A stretch of 64,000 nt of DNA from Mesostigma viride (GCA_009746045.1 RPFO01000535.1:7501-71500); one strand, 5' to 3'; numbered from the stretch's first letter, positions 38,165-49,781 are shown. Numbers and translations: made by a program. Notes: a model not told the origin generated them from the sequence alone.

Positions 38165-40103
38165 TACACCGCGCACGCAAGGGGCAACTGCACACACATG
38201 TACATACACCGCGCAACCACGGGGCGGCTGCACACACACGTACATACACCGCGCACGCAAGGGGCAACTGCACACACATGTACACACACCGCGCACGCTT
38301 GGGGCGGCTGCACACACACGTACCTACACCGCGCACGCAAGGGGCGGCTGCACACACACGTACATACACCGCGCACGCAAGGGGCAACTGCACACACATG
38401 TACATACACCGCGCAACCACGGGGCGGCTGCACACACACGTACACACACCGCGCACGCAAGGGGCAGCTGCACACACACGTACATACACCATGCACGCAA
38501 GGGGCTGCACACACACTTACACACACCTTGCACGCAAGGGCCGGCATGCACACACACTGGCATACACCGCGCACGCAAGGGGCGGCTGCACACACGTACA
38601 TACACCGCGCACGCAAGGGGCGAGTGCACACACACGTACACACACCGCGCACGCAATTAAGGGACGGCTGCACACACACGTACATACACCGCGCACGCAA
38701 GGGGCAACGGCACTCACATGTACATACACCATGCACGCAAGGGGCGGCTGCACACACACGTACACACACCATGCACGCAAGGAGCGACTTCACGCACAGG
38801 TACACACACCATGCACGCAAGGTTCGGCTGCACACACATGTACATCCACCGCGCACGCAAGGGGCGGCTGCACACACATGTACATACACCATGCACGCAA
38901 GGGGCGGCTGCACACACCTGTACATCCACCGCGCACGCAAGGGGCGAGTGCACACACACGTACACACACCGCGCACGCAAGGGGCGGCTGCACACACATG
39001 TACACACACCATGCACGCAAGGGCCGGCATGCACACACAGTATACACACACCGCGCACGCAAGGGGCGGCTGCACACACACGTACATACACTGCGCACGC
39101 AAGGGGCTGCTGCACACACACTTACACTCACCATGCACGCAAGGGGCGGCTGCACACACACGTACATACACCGCGCACGCAAGGGACGGCTGCACACACA
39201 CGTACATACACCGCGCACGCAAGGGGCAACTGCCCGCACATGTACATCCACCGCGCACGCAATTAAGGGACGGCTGCACACACACGTACATACACCGCGC
39301 ACGCAAGGGGCAACGGCACTCACATGTACATACACCATGCACGCAAGGGGCGGCTGCACACACACGTACATACACCGCGCACGCAAGGGGCTGCTGCACA
39401 CACACTTACACACACAATGCACGCAATTAGGGGCGACGGCACTCACATGTACATACTCTTGGGCGGCTGCACTCACATGTACATACACCGCGCATGCAAG
39501 GGGCAACTGCACACACACGTACACACACCATGCACGCAAGGGCCGGCATGCACACACACGTACATACACTGCGCACGCAAGGGGCAACTGCACACACACG
39601 TACACACACCATGCAGGAAAGGGACGGCTGCACTCACATGTACACACACCATGCACGCAAGGGCCGGCTGCACACACACGTACATACACCATGCACGCAA
39701 GGGGCTGCACACACACTTACACACCACCTTGCACGCAAGGGCCGGCATGCACACACACTGGCATACACCGCGCACGCAAGGGGCGGCTGCACACACGTAC
39801 ATACACCGCGCACGCAAGGGGCGAGTGCACACACACGTACACACACCGCGCACGCAATTAAGGGACGGCTGCACACACACGTACATACACCGCGCACGCA
39901 AGGGGCAACGGCACTCACATGTACATCCACCATGCACGCAAGGGGCGGCTGCACACACACGTACACACACCATGCACGCAAGGACAAGGATTCACACACA
40001 TGTACACACACAAAGCACGCAAGGGGCTGCTGCACACACACGTACATACACCGCGCACGCAAGGGGCGGCTGCACTCACATGTACACACACCACGCACGC
40101 AAG
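38165..40103. repeat. 40-bp minisatellite domain, segment 3
   Basis: Continues the array after the Helitron-like insertions. Positions about 38181-38990 follow the same unit order as about 32400-33200, so it contains a segmental copy of segment 2. Unit variants with ATTAAGGGACGG recur at about 38656, 39263 and 39857. It ends at the GCAAG target duplication of element B. Confidence 0.95.
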
Positions 40104-40481
40104 AGTTAGTCTAAGTCTCCCGCCTGTAGCCTAAGTGGACACGTGCCAGCACCGCCGGCGCCCAATTGGGTACTGGGACGGTGCTGGACTAGAGTAGTCG
40201 TGGCATGGACACGTGGCTGTACTCAGTATGTGATGAGCCGGTACCTCAGTACCGGGACTGTAGTTGTCATGTTAGGACTGACTAGATCAGGTTGTAACTG
40301 ATAGGTTAGTCCGTCCAGGATCAGTAAGTTAGTTTAACTTACGCAAAGTCTGGCCAGCCATCGTTGACGGCTGGCCAGCAGTATATGTGCCACATTATCC
40401 TAATGCCAAGGTGTCTCGTCGTTCACGCACACACACGCCATTTGGCAGTGCCCGAGCATTCCAGCTTTGTGTTGCATAACT
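40104..40481 (+). repeat. 5' LTR of element B
   Basis: Contains three strong hairpins: CCAGCACCG with CGGTGCTGG, CGGTAC with GTACCG, and CTGGCCAGCC with GGCTGGCCAG. A TATA-like AGTATATG lies near 40380. The internal region begins TGCATTAAAAAC, not a TGG-type primer site. Confidence 0.93.
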
Positions 40482-40589
40482 TGCATTAAAAACTCCAAAA
40501 ACATACACACAACAAGACGACGAGCGTTCGTCTTTCGCGAACAAAACAACCCATTCCATTTTTCGACCTCCAGTTTTTTTTGAAAAAAA

Positions 40590-42271
40590 ATGTCTAACCC
40601 CAACAGCAACAAGGGTAAGGCTCCAATGCGCCCTAGGAGCCGGTCGAGCTCCCGACGTCCTCATCGTCGGGGACGTCAGACTCGGAGCTTGCCGCCCAGG
40701 CAGAGATTGAGCGGGCGGCGAGGAGCTTTAACCAGTCCATGGAGGCTGATCCGACGACGTCGGACACGTCGTCGTCGGGACACTTGTCCGAGGGTTCGTA
40801 CAGCAGTGCGGTGCTGCGAGTTCCCCTGTATCCGCAGGGGAGGGGGTCCACGCCTGTGGTCAACAGGCCGAGGGGGCCTCCTTACGCCCCGACAGCTGCA
40901 GCGGCGGGGGTTGGACCGTCGGCACCTCCTGCAGAGGAGGAGTCCATGGAGCTGTATGGGCTCCAGCCTGGTTCCTCAGCCGAGGAGCAGGACGACGCAC
41001 GCTCGCGACAGGTGGCTGCGGATGAAGGCCTCGCTAGGGCGATGGCTGAGCGCGAGGAGCGGGAGCTTCGGCGCGCGGACACGCACGCACGTGCTCGCGC
41101 CCAGCAGAGGGCGGATGCTGAGAACGTGCGCCGGGCGTTGTTTCAGAGCAGTGAGCTGGCTTCTGGCGAGGAGCAGTTTGAGGTGATGCGTCGGGGGGAC
41201 CTTGCATGTTTTAAAAGTTTGCGTCGGTCTCGTGAGCCGAAGGTACACCTAGGTGTGCATCAGGAGTCGGAGTTCTCTTTGACAGGTCCGTCGGGGGCAT
41301 CTGCTGAGGACGAGATCCTCATGACCCCAGCCATGACGGCGCGGGAGCGTGAGGCGCAGAAGCGCATGGCGACGTTCATCGCCGACAAGCAGCGTCGGCA
41401 GGCGCGGAGGGCCGCGGCAGAGGCCAAGAAGGAGCGCGAGCATGCGGAGAGGGTGAGGCAAATCGCGCTGACGGAGCGCATCAAGCTCAAAATGTCGATC
41501 ACCCAGGTGCGCCGGGACCGGATGGTCCGCGAACTCAGGGTGTGGAAAAAGGCGCAGGCGATGAAGCTGCAGCATATGGCTGAGCTGGAGGCGCCTGGCA
41601 GGCCGGAGGCGCAGGAACGGTACAGACGCTCGCTGGCAAGGTGGGAAGCCAATGTGGGAAGGATGGAGCAGCGCATCCTGAAGCAGCGACGACGCATGCT
41701 CAAGCATGCACGTAAGTCAGCGGTGAGGGGACCGCTTGGTGAAGCGGTGAGAGTCGAGTTTGGCCTTGGGCCGGATGAGGATGTTTCTGCAAGCCAAATG
41801 TTTTATTATTTGTCGCAGCCTAAGAAGACCATCACCAACCGTGATGGCACTGCCGCACGCACGCGTGTTTACAGGCAGCCTGGTGAAGCCGGACCGTCTA
41901 ACCTGTCCAACAGGGAGGACCTCATTGATCAGCTTCAGCTGGCGCAAGCCATGCTGGAAGCAGATACCCCGCTGTCTCCAGGCGAGCAGGCGACGTTGGC
42001 CGACACGGTGGCCAGGCTAGTGGCATCGCTGAAGCCGGCCAAGCGAAGGGCGCAGGCAGAGGCATGCGCACCCCAGCCAAAGCGGAGGAGGGACGAGGGG
42101 GCGGATGACGGGGAGAGGGGGGAAACCAGGGCGGGGGTGGACATGGCACCCAGGAGTCTGCACCAACACGGCACGCGGGCGGGGAGCGGCAGCAGCAGCA
42201 GCAACAGCAACAGCAGCAGCAGCAGCCACCAACTGCAGGAACGACAACAACCTCCAACATGGCCTTGCTAG
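40590..42271 (+). CDS. Element B ORF1: coiled-coil protein leading into gag
   Basis: ATG 40590 (AAAAAATG context, 108 nt after the LTR) opens a short frame (MSNPNSNKGK). Within about 40631-40640 the coding signal moves to the -1 frame, giving the 510-codon frame usually started at 40739. It is acidic and Ser-rich at first (about 1-100), then a long highly charged helix (about 190-320, rich in Arg/Lys/Glu/Ala with REREAQKRM and KKEREHAERVRQ), then a basic and Gly-rich end. At the G6 run 42117-42122 the frame moves -1 into a poly-Gln tract and on into gag. It corresponds in position and character to ORF1 of A. Function unknown; I infer a structural or RNA-binding role. Confidence 0.6.
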
Positions 42272-43092
42272 GCCCAGGTTTGATCCAAAAAAGAAAGAGG
42301 ACAAGCTAGTGTTTCCGGGTTTGCCAGAGGGCCACACCCAGGACGAAGCTAGGGAGTGGTTGTTTAAGTTGTCACATGCATATGCTAGCGACAATGTCCG
42401 TGATTGGTTTGCCTCTCTACGTGCGTCCACACCCATCCATCAATCTGCCAAGCCTATCCAGCAGTTGGTACAATTGTACCAAAAGCGTGCCAGCAGCGGG
42501 GTAGACGTGGCAGAAAATGTGTTGTGGGCGCAGTTCATGGTTGATCTTAGGGCACTTGTTACCACGGGGGAGCACTTAGAAGTGCTTAAGGGCTTCCAGT
42601 GGATAGAGGCCTATAAGGTCAATAAGCGTGACTATGTGAGTGACAACAAAAAATATGTCATGTACATAGAGGGAGATGAGGAGCTGAAGAAGCTCAATGC
42701 CAAGTACCTAGTACACCTATGGCTACAAAAGGCAGAACTGGACCCCACCACCCTGTCAGTAATCCTGGCAGGTCTAAAGGATAAGTGGGAGGACTTTAGG
42801 AAGGCAATGGCCTATGTGCAGCAATGCCTAGAGCCGTTTGCTGCTGCAGCCAAGGAGGGAAAGGTGAAGCAGGTAAAGGGGGAGGAAGCCTCAGGTACGG
42901 GGCTCTCCAAGAAGCAGATGCAGTCGCTGGTAGCCCAGGTAAAGGCGGTAATGGGGGGGATAAAAACAAAAACAACAAAAGTGGGGGAGGTGGAAACAAG
43001 GGGGGGGAAAGAACAATAACAATAAAAACAGAAAACAAAGTGGGGGAGCTAGCAAGCCAGGGGGTGCTAAGCCAGCAGGGGGGGACAAGAGG
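42123..43092 (+). CDS. Element B gag and nucleocapsid, in three frames
   Basis: A poly-Gln linker (about 42190-42225) precedes the capsid-like domain (about 42275-42950) with GLPEGHT, LRASTPIHQS, IEAYKVNKRD and KYLVHLW blocks shared with A. Its end (KKQMQSLVAQVKAVMG) meets the G7 run 42953-42959. A -1 step there and another at the G8 run 43000-43007 give a Lys/Asn/Gly-rich nucleocapsid that leads straight into the pol frame. Each junction is at a homopolymer or a CCAGG/CCTAGG site. Confidence 0.75.
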
Positions 43093-46000
43093 TTGCCTCA
43101 TGACCCCACCAAGCATTGCACTAGGTGCCTTTGTAAGGGGCACCTAAAAGATGACTGCTGGAAAGGCAAACCCGACTATGGTTCTGACGTTGATGTTTGT
43201 CCTGGATGCTGGAAAACACGTCACCCCATTGCAGCAGGAGCGCGCTGCACGGCACCCAGGCACAACAAGACCACGCCAGGGCGCTACAACCGCGCGGGGG
43301 CGGCAGACCAGGGCGACACCTGTAAGCTACCCTCACCATTTTTCACAAATGGTTTCCTGTTACCTTCTGTCTGCCAAGTGTTGCCTGAGTGTGATGATGT
43401 GGATTGGGAAGTGGCATATGACATGACACTGTCACACATGATGCGTGACCCCACCATAGCTTCCCTTAGTGCAGCAGCAGAAAAGGTAATCACGTATGGT
43501 GCTCTAGCAGAGCAACTGCACAAGGTTATGGGCCATGAGGCTGTGGCTGAAAGGCTAGCCAATAAAATACAAGGCCATGATCTGGAACAGATGTGCAGGC
43601 ACGTACGTAAGCACTGTGAGCAATGTCAGCTATATGCTCCTAAGCCCAGAAAATGGCATGTGGCCACACCACCACTGGCTAGAGGCAAACTGGTTGGGGA
43701 TGTTATACACGTGGTGAAGGACACGGTATACTACCTAGTCATAAAGGATGCCTGGTCAAGGTTTGTGGTAGTGGAGCCCCTGCCTGGGATGGATAAAGAG
43801 CAGCTGCACAGAGCTTTACAGATAGCCTTGGCACGTTTTCACCCCATTGAAAAAGTAATGCTGGATCAGCAGTTTCTCTGCATCCAGGACAGGAATGACC
43901 TGCCCAAGATAGAAGTGTCTGGGGCTCAAGATCATGAACGTCAGGGGTTGGTAGAACGTACCATGAGAGCCATCAGGGATGTGATAAGAAAAATGCCATC
44001 CAGGTTGGCTGACTCTGGTAGCTATGCTGACAGGGCATCTTGGGCAGCAGGGGTGACTACCCAGCTAAACGCCAAACCAATAATGTCCTCACCTTTTGGG
44101 GAAATCACCCCAACTGGCCTTCAGTCAGGCAGCTATGCTTCAGAGGTACACACTCACTACAACACACAAAGGCAGCACTTAGCCAAGTTGCTGGCAAAGA
44201 AAGACAAAAACAATGCCAGGCCTGTGTTTGAAGTGGGGGACCATGTGTTATTTTTCAGAGAGGGTGACAGAGGAAGAGCACACTCTGCCAGATGGCACGG
44301 TCCAGCTGTAGTCACCAAAATTCATGAAGAAGGGACTGCAGTCACTATACAACATGACAGAGAGCGTGTGGTCAGCAAGCATAGACTCAAGCTTTATTAC
44401 CCACCACTGGCAGACGTGTCAGGGGTAGAATTCTTGGACATGGATTCAGAGCAGGAGTCTGGTGGATTGATCTCACCCAATGAATTGGCTAAGGACGTCA
44501 TTGATGCAAGCACTAGCACCACAGTAGAAGCTCCTGTGTTCCTCAGTAGTGCAGCCCCACTACAACCCAATAGTCCACCTGGGCAGGAGGACGGTGCACA
44601 GGGTGAGCAGCAGGTAGCACCTCCCTCACACCTGGAGGAGTCACAAAACAGAGCAGATCCTGTCGTTCCCAGGAAGTCATTTGCTGAGATTCTTAAGGCC
44701 TTGCACAAGGCACACAACACTAAAGCAGTTGTGGCAACAGGTACAGCACAGGTCAATGCTGTAGGGGATGCAGGTCAAGATCCTAGTATTTTGGCTGTAG
44801 ACACCCAAGCACAGGTGAGTATCATCAGTGCAGAAGCTGTATCTGGTCTGAAAATGAAGGCCTCACCATGGGCTAGAGTGTCAGATTTTTCAGGCAAAAC
44901 CAAAATGCAGGTCAAAGGTCAGGTGAGCATTCAAATCTTGGGTATGCCCACTCCATTTCAGGTGGTTGAGGGCTACTCAGGGAATGCCCTGTTAGGGGAA
45001 CCTTTTGTATCTTACCCTGGTGTTGTCATCTCAGCTGGGAGGTTGAGTGTGGCAGGGGTAGGACAGGTGCCTCTAGATCATTTTAAAATCCCTTTGAGCC
45101 AGATTAGCACTGGGTTGGATGCTGCCATCAATGCAGTTAAGCCCAAGTACCTCCCAGGTCAGGAACCGTGTGTGGAGGACCTCATACACTCTCAAAAGCT
45201 ACACCCTTCAGCGTTTGGGCTTGGTAGATGGGATGTTGCATCCATGTCTCCCCTGTCCTATGATGATATTGTACGGGACTGCCAGACGCAGATTGGGTTT
45301 CTTAAGTGGCTTGAGGCTTTTACCAAAGCCAGGGAGGAGTGGGTTGTTCCAGATGCACGTAGTCCCACACACACACCACCTGTGACTCCTCTTGATGCTA
45401 TGCCAGCTGGGGCCAAGAAGCTAAGGTTAAAGTTTGTGTGCAAGCATAAACCTCAGGCTGATGGGGGACCACCCATTTTCCATGCTAGGCCATGTGTTAC
45501 TGAGTTCAGGGGCTCTACAGAGCTGACAGAGGCTGAGCTTTATACTCCTGGTATTCAGCAAACGTCTCTCAAGGTGTTGCTTTCCTTGTTTTTGCATCAG
45601 CTTAATACAGGGAAGGATTATGTGTGTAAAGCCACAGATATCAAAAGAGCCTTTCTAAAGGGGGACCCTGCCATAGCACAGCAGGTCTGGAGAGGTCAGG
45701 TATACGTGGTGAATACTCCTAAGGTGTGGCACAGGGATATTGTTCAACCCTTGTTGAGGCCAAACCTGGGGGTTGAAGGGTTGCAGTCAGCTCCAAAAAT
45801 TTTTAGGCTGTCTGCACAGGAGGTATTCATGAAGCTAGGGGCCACCTATGATGACATTGACCCTTGCCTGTTTGTCATCCCACACCCTGATGGAATGATG
45901 ATGTTTGTCTGGCATGGGGATGATCAGTTAATCTCAGGTCCTAGAGCTGCAGTGGATGCTTTCATAGCTCAGGTGTCTGCCAGTTTTGAGATTGGCAAGC

Positions 46001-46827
46001 AGCTAGAGCTGGGCAAGGAGCCAGTCAAGTTCTGTGGCATGATGCTTGAGTTGCTGCAGCAGCAGGGCAGCTGGGTTTGTTCCATGCAGGCCTCTGCTGA
46101 ATACATTAAGTCTTGTCTGGATGTCCTGCCTGTTCACATCACCCCTGACATGTGCCCTACCATTAGAGGCAAGCTTGGTTGGCTATGTGCTACATGTGCA
46201 CCCCACCTGGCTTTTGTGAGCAGGGTAGATGATGAGGTACTACAGGAGGTAGGAGCACGGGCAATCAAGCAGTTGTTGCATGATGGTCCACCTTTGATGC
46301 TTCACTCACTGGACCTGTTTACTCCCATTCACATCACGTGCATGATGGATAGTTCAATGGAGTCCAGGGTAGTTACCAAGGTTCAAGCCAGAGAGGCTGG
46401 ATTGTTTTTCCTGCATAACCAAGGTGGGAAGAAGTCACTAGTCTCCTGGTTCAGTAGATTGCACAAGAGGAAAGCTGTGAGTAGCAATGTAGCTGAATGC
46501 AGGGCTGTGGTATCTTCTGTCTTGCATGCAAGGTATCTCAATCACTTGCTGGTCTGGCTTCAACACCAGGCTGGTAGCTCTGCAGGAGTGAAAGCACATT
46601 TGCTGACTGACTCTCAATCTATCATCTCTTTCCTTGCCAATCCTTTGGCTGTACACTCGGACCTGGATTGGATTGTGCTAAAACAGGAATGCAAGTACCT
46701 GGAGTCTAAAGCCCACGTCAGGGACAAAGACAATGCTGCAGATGCACTGACCAAGGTGCCACAAGCAGCAGGACCACAATACCAGGTCTTGTATGGGTTG
46801 ATGAACCCTGGTTACAGTCTGAAGTGA
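43093..46827 (+). CDS. Element B pol: zinc knuckle-IN-PR-RT-RNase H
   Basis: 1,244 codons from TTG 43093, with the frame open upstream into nucleocapsid. Residues: zinc knuckle C9-C12-H17-C22 (CX2CX4HX4C); CPGC 36-39; integrase finger H143, H148, C175, C178; integrase core D203, D258, E288; integrase C-terminal VGDHVLFF (about 381); acidic/Ser linker 440-540; retropepsin-like domain with D570-T571-Q572 and LLGEPF 633-638; RT with DIKRAF (D849) and HGDD (D943, D944); RNase H D1086, E1135, D1173, then DNAADALTK. No stop and all catalytic residues are present, so the protein could be active. Integrase before protease is the unusual point, shared with A and C. Confidence 0.93.
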   Translation: MPHDPTKHCTRCLCKGHLKDDCWKGKPDYGSDVDVCPGCWKTRHPIAAGARCTAPRHNKTTPGRYNRAGAADQGDTCKLPSPFFTNGFLLPSVCQVLPECDDVDWEVAYDMTLSHMMRDPTIASLSAAAEKVITYGALAEQLHKVMGHEAVAERLANKIQGHDLEQMCRHVRKHCEQCQLYAPKPRKWHVATPPLARGKLVGDVIHVVKDTVYYLVIKDAWSRFVVVEPLPGMDKEQLHRALQIALARFHPIEKVMLDQQFLCIQDRNDLPKIEVSGAQDHERQGLVERTMRAIRDVIRKMPSRLADSGSYADRASWAAGVTTQLNAKPIMSSPFGEITPTGLQSGSYASEVHTHYNTQRQHLAKLLAKKDKNNARPVFEVGDHVLFFREGDRGRAHSARWHGPAVVTKIHEEGTAVTIQHDRERVVSKHRLKLYYPPLADVSGVEFLDMDSEQESGGLISPNELAKDVIDASTSTTVEAPVFLSSAAPLQPNSPPGQEDGAQGEQQVAPPSHLEESQNRADPVVPRKSFAEILKALHKAHNTKAVVATGTAQVNAVGDAGQDPSILAVDTQAQVSIISAEAVSGLKMKASPWARVSDFSGKTKMQVKGQVSIQILGMPTPFQVVEGYSGNALLGEPFVSYPGVVISAGRLSVAGVGQVPLDHFKIPLSQISTGLDAAINAVKPKYLPGQEPCVEDLIHSQKLHPSAFGLGRWDVASMSPLSYDDIVRDCQTQIGFLKWLEAFTKAREEWVVPDARSPTHTPPVTPLDAMPAGAKKLRLKFVCKHKPQADGGPPIFHARPCVTEFRGSTELTEAELYTPGIQQTSLKVLLSLFLHQLNTGKDYVCKATDIKRAFLKGDPAIAQQVWRGQVYVVNTPKVWHRDIVQPLLRPNLGVEGLQSAPKIFRLSAQEVFMKLGATYDDIDPCLFVIPHPDGMMMFVWHGDDQLISGPRAAVDAFIAQVSASFEIGKQLELGKEPVKFCGMMLELLQQQGSWVCSMQASAEYIKSCLDVLPVHITPDMCPTIRGKLGWLCATCAPHLAFVSRVDDEVLQEVGARAIKQLLHDGPPLMLHSLDLFTPIHITCMMDSSMESRVVTKVQAREAGLFFLHNQGGKKSLVSWFSRLHKRKAVSSNVAECRAVVSSVLHARYLNHLLVWLQHQAGSSAGVKAHLLTDSQSIISFLANPLAVHSDLDWIVLKQECKYLESKAHVRDKDNAADALTKVPQAAGPQYQVLYGLMNPGYSLK

Positions 46828-47210
46828 CTGGCACATTGTACATGTTAGCCCATGACCCCCTGCCTAATACTGCAGCTGAAAGGCTGCAGTGGCAGCTGGG
46901 TAGTTTTCTGACAGTGAGAAGCACTGGTCTAGAAAGTTGGGACATGATGAATGTGTTATTTATTGAATAAAATTTTGTGAGACACTTGTTTGGATGACCA
47001 TGACATGCTGGGGCCTGGAGCACCCATCTCACTCAGTTAAGAAACCATGCTTGAGACATGGGGCCTTTTTAATGCATCTCTTGTACATGTGTGAGGTGAC
47101 CTTTGGGTCCTAGTAGGTTATCTGACAGTTTTTTAAGGCATTGGGAATGGCTGCGTCCATTTGATGGCTATGTGTGTTTCTGTTGAAACCCAAAGAAAAC
47201 TTAAAGTGGG

Positions 47211-47588
47211 AGTTAGTCTAAGTCTCCCGCCTGTAGCCTAAGTGGACACGTGCCAGCACCGCCGGCGCCCAATTGGGTACTGGGACGGTGCTGGACTAGA
47301 GTAGTCGTGGCATGGACACGTGGCTGTACTCAGTATGTGATGAGCCGGTACCTCAGTACCGGGACTGTAGTTGTCATGTTAGGACTGACTAGATCAGGTT
47401 GTAACTGATAGGTTAGTCCGTCCAGGATCAGTAAGTTAGTTTAACTTACGCAAAGTCTGGCCAGCCATCGTTGACGGCTGGCCAGCAGTATATGTGCCAC
47501 ATTATCCTAATGCCAAGGTGTCTCGTCGTTCACGCACACACACGCCATTTGGCAGTGCCCGAGCATTCCAGCTTTGTGTTGCATAACT
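47211..47588 (+). repeat. 3' LTR of element B
   Basis: Identical to the 5' LTR by reading. It is followed directly by GCAAGGGGCGGC of the minisatellite, closing the GCAAG target duplication. Confidence 0.94.
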
Positions 47589-49440
47589 GCAAGGGGCGGC
47601 TGCACACACACGTACATACACTGCGCACGCACGGGGCGACTGCACACACATGTACATAAACCATGCACGCAAGGGGCGGCTGCACACACATGTACATACA
47701 CCGCGCACGCAAGGGGCGAGTGCAAACACATGTACATACACCGCGCACGCAAGGACAAGGATGCACACACATGTACATACACCGCGCACGCAAGGGGCGG
47801 CTGCACACACACGTACATACACCGCGCACGCAAGGGGCGAGTGCGCACACACGTACATACACCGCGCACGCAAGGGGCGGCTGCACACACACGTACATAC
47901 ACCGCGCACGCACGGGGCCAGTGCAAGCACATGTACATACACCATGCACGCAAGGGGCGGCTGCACACACATGTACATACACCGCGCACGCAAGGGGCGA
48001 GTGCAAACACATGTACATACACCGCGCACGCAAGGGGCAACTGCCCGCACATGTACATCCACCGCACACGCAAGGGGCGGCTGCACACACATGTACATAC
48101 ACCGCGCACGCAAGGGGCGGCTGCACACACACGTACATACACCGCGCACGCAAGGGGCGAGTGCGCACACACGTACATACACCGCGCACGCAAGGGGGGC
48201 TGCACACACACGTACATACACCGCGCACGCAAGGGGCCAGTGCAAGCACATGTACATACACCATGCACGCAAGGGCCGGCATGCACAGAAACGTACATAC
48301 ACCGCGCACGCAAGGGGCTGCTGCACACACACGTACACACACCATGCACGCACGGGGCGGCTGCACACACACGTACATCCACTGCGCACGCACGGGGCCG
48401 GCGACTGCACACACATGTACATAAACCATGCACGCAAGGGGCGGCTGCACACACATGTACATCCACCGCGCACGCAAGGGGCGAGTGCAAACACATGTAC
48501 ATACACCGCGCACGCAAGGACAAGGATGCACACACATGTACATACACCGCGCACGCAAGGGGCGGCTGCACACGCACGTACATACACCGCGCACGCAAGG
48601 GGCGGCTGCACACACACGTACATACACCGCGCACGCACGGGGCCAGTGCAAGCACATGTACATACACCATGCACGCAAGGGGCGGCTGCACACACATGTA
48701 CATACACCGCGCACGCAAGGGGCGAGTGCAAACACATGTACATACACCGCGCACGCAAGGGGCAACTGCCCGCACATGTACATCCACCGCGCACGCAAGG
48801 GGCGGCTGCACACACATGTACACACACCATGCACGCAAGGACAAGGATGCACACACATGTACACACACCATGCACGCAAGGGGCGGCTGCACACACACGT
48901 ACACACACCGCGCACGCAAGGGGCGAGTGCAAACACATGTACATACACCATGCACGCAAGGACAAGGATGCACACACATGTACACACACCATGCACGCAA
49001 GGGGCGGCTGCACACACACGTACATACACAATGCACGGTTGGGGCGACGGCACTCACATGTACATACACCATGCACGCAAGGACAAGGATGCACACACAT
49101 GTACATACACCGCGCACGCAAGGGGCGGCTGCACACACACGTACATACACCGCGCACGCAAGGGGCGAGTGCGCACACACGTACATCCACCGCGCACGCA
49201 AGGGGCGGCTGCACACACACGTACATACACCGCGCACGCAATGGGCGAGTGCAAACACATGTACATACACCGCGCACGCAAGGGGCGGCTGCACACACAC
49301 GTACACACACCATGCACGCAAGGGCCGGCATGCACACACACGTACATACACCGCGCACGCAAGGGGCGGCTGCACAGAAACGTACACACACCGCGCACGC
49401 AAGGGCCGGCTGCACACACATGTACATACACCTTGCACGT
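47589..49440. repeat. 40-bp minisatellite domain, segment 4
   Basis: The last 46 or so units, beginning with the second GCAAG of element B's target duplication. A characteristic variant with AAGGACAAGGATGCACACAC occurs repeatedly (about 47755, 48517, 48838, 48958, 49080). Long plus and minus ORFs (650-700 codons) are again repeat artefacts. Confidence 0.95.
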
Positions 49441-49612
49441 ACAACACACAACACACACACACAACAAAAAATTATATACACACACACACGCACACGCACA
49501 CGCACACGCACACGCACACGCACACGCACACGCACACGCACACGCACAACACACACAACACACACAACACACACACGCACACGTGAACAACACACACACA
49601 CAACAATTATAA
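49441..49612. repeat. CA/CG dinucleotide microsatellite
   Basis: (CA)n and (CACACG)n tracts with interspersed AACACACAAC. It forms the right edge of the minisatellite domain and is a nearly pure alternating purine-pyrimidine stretch. Confidence 0.95.
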
Positions 49613-49713
49613 TATTAGTGTAGTATATCAAACAAAATAGTAATAAAGTATTTGCAAGCGTACTTCGTGTGAATTATGTGTAGACGAGAATAGAAGCTAA
49701 ACAAAACTCTAAT

Positions 49714-49781
49714 GGAGAAAGAGGGATTCGAACCCTTGGGAAAGTTACCCCATACATAGCATTCCACTCGGACATTTCTCC
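49714..49781 (-). pseudogene. tRNA-Ser-like pseudogene lacking the anticodon arm
   Basis: On the minus strand the acceptor stem GGAGAAA/TTTCTCC pairs over all seven bases. GGGTTCGAATCCC is a T arm, GGGGTAACTTTCCC resembles a class II variable arm, and TCCGAGTGGA resembles a D arm. The total length is 68 nt, about 19 short of a serine tRNA. What is missing is most of the anticodon arm: GAGTGG runs directly into AATGCTATGTA, which resembles the 3' half of a plastid trnS(GGA) anticodon arm. Best read as a nuclear copy of a plastid-type serine tRNA with an internal deletion. Confidence 0.6.

Larger units (their letters stand above)
40104..47588 (+). mobile_element. LTR retrotransposon B, complete (7,485 bp)
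   Basis: Two 378-bp LTRs (40104-40481 and 47211-47588) appear identical. The target duplication is GCAAG (40099-40103 and 47589-47593) within the 40-bp array. LTR ends are AGTTAG...ATAACT. Internal order is ORF1, gag, zinc knuckle, integrase, protease, RT, RNase H on the plus strand. A purine tract TTAAAGTGGG (47201-47210) abuts the 3' LTR. Identical LTRs and a 1,244-codon pol without stops suggest a very recent insertion. The 383 bp between pol and the 3' LTR hold an AATAAA (about 46966) and nothing else recognised. Confidence 0.94.

Noticed and set aside
19600..43010. Programmed -1 frameshifting at the G-runs of A and B
   Set aside because: Attractive for retroelements, but -1 breaks occur at up to eight sites per element and also in a spliced host-type gene, so missing bases explain them better.
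13373..49440. CRISPR-like array
   Set aside because: Repeats are contiguous 40-bp units with small shared variants. There are no unique spacers, no cas genes, and the DNA is eukaryotic.
13331..49623. Giant ORFs in the 40-bp arrays
   Set aside because: All three plus frames and several minus frames are open over the same DNA. The unit is not a multiple of three, so no frame is favoured.
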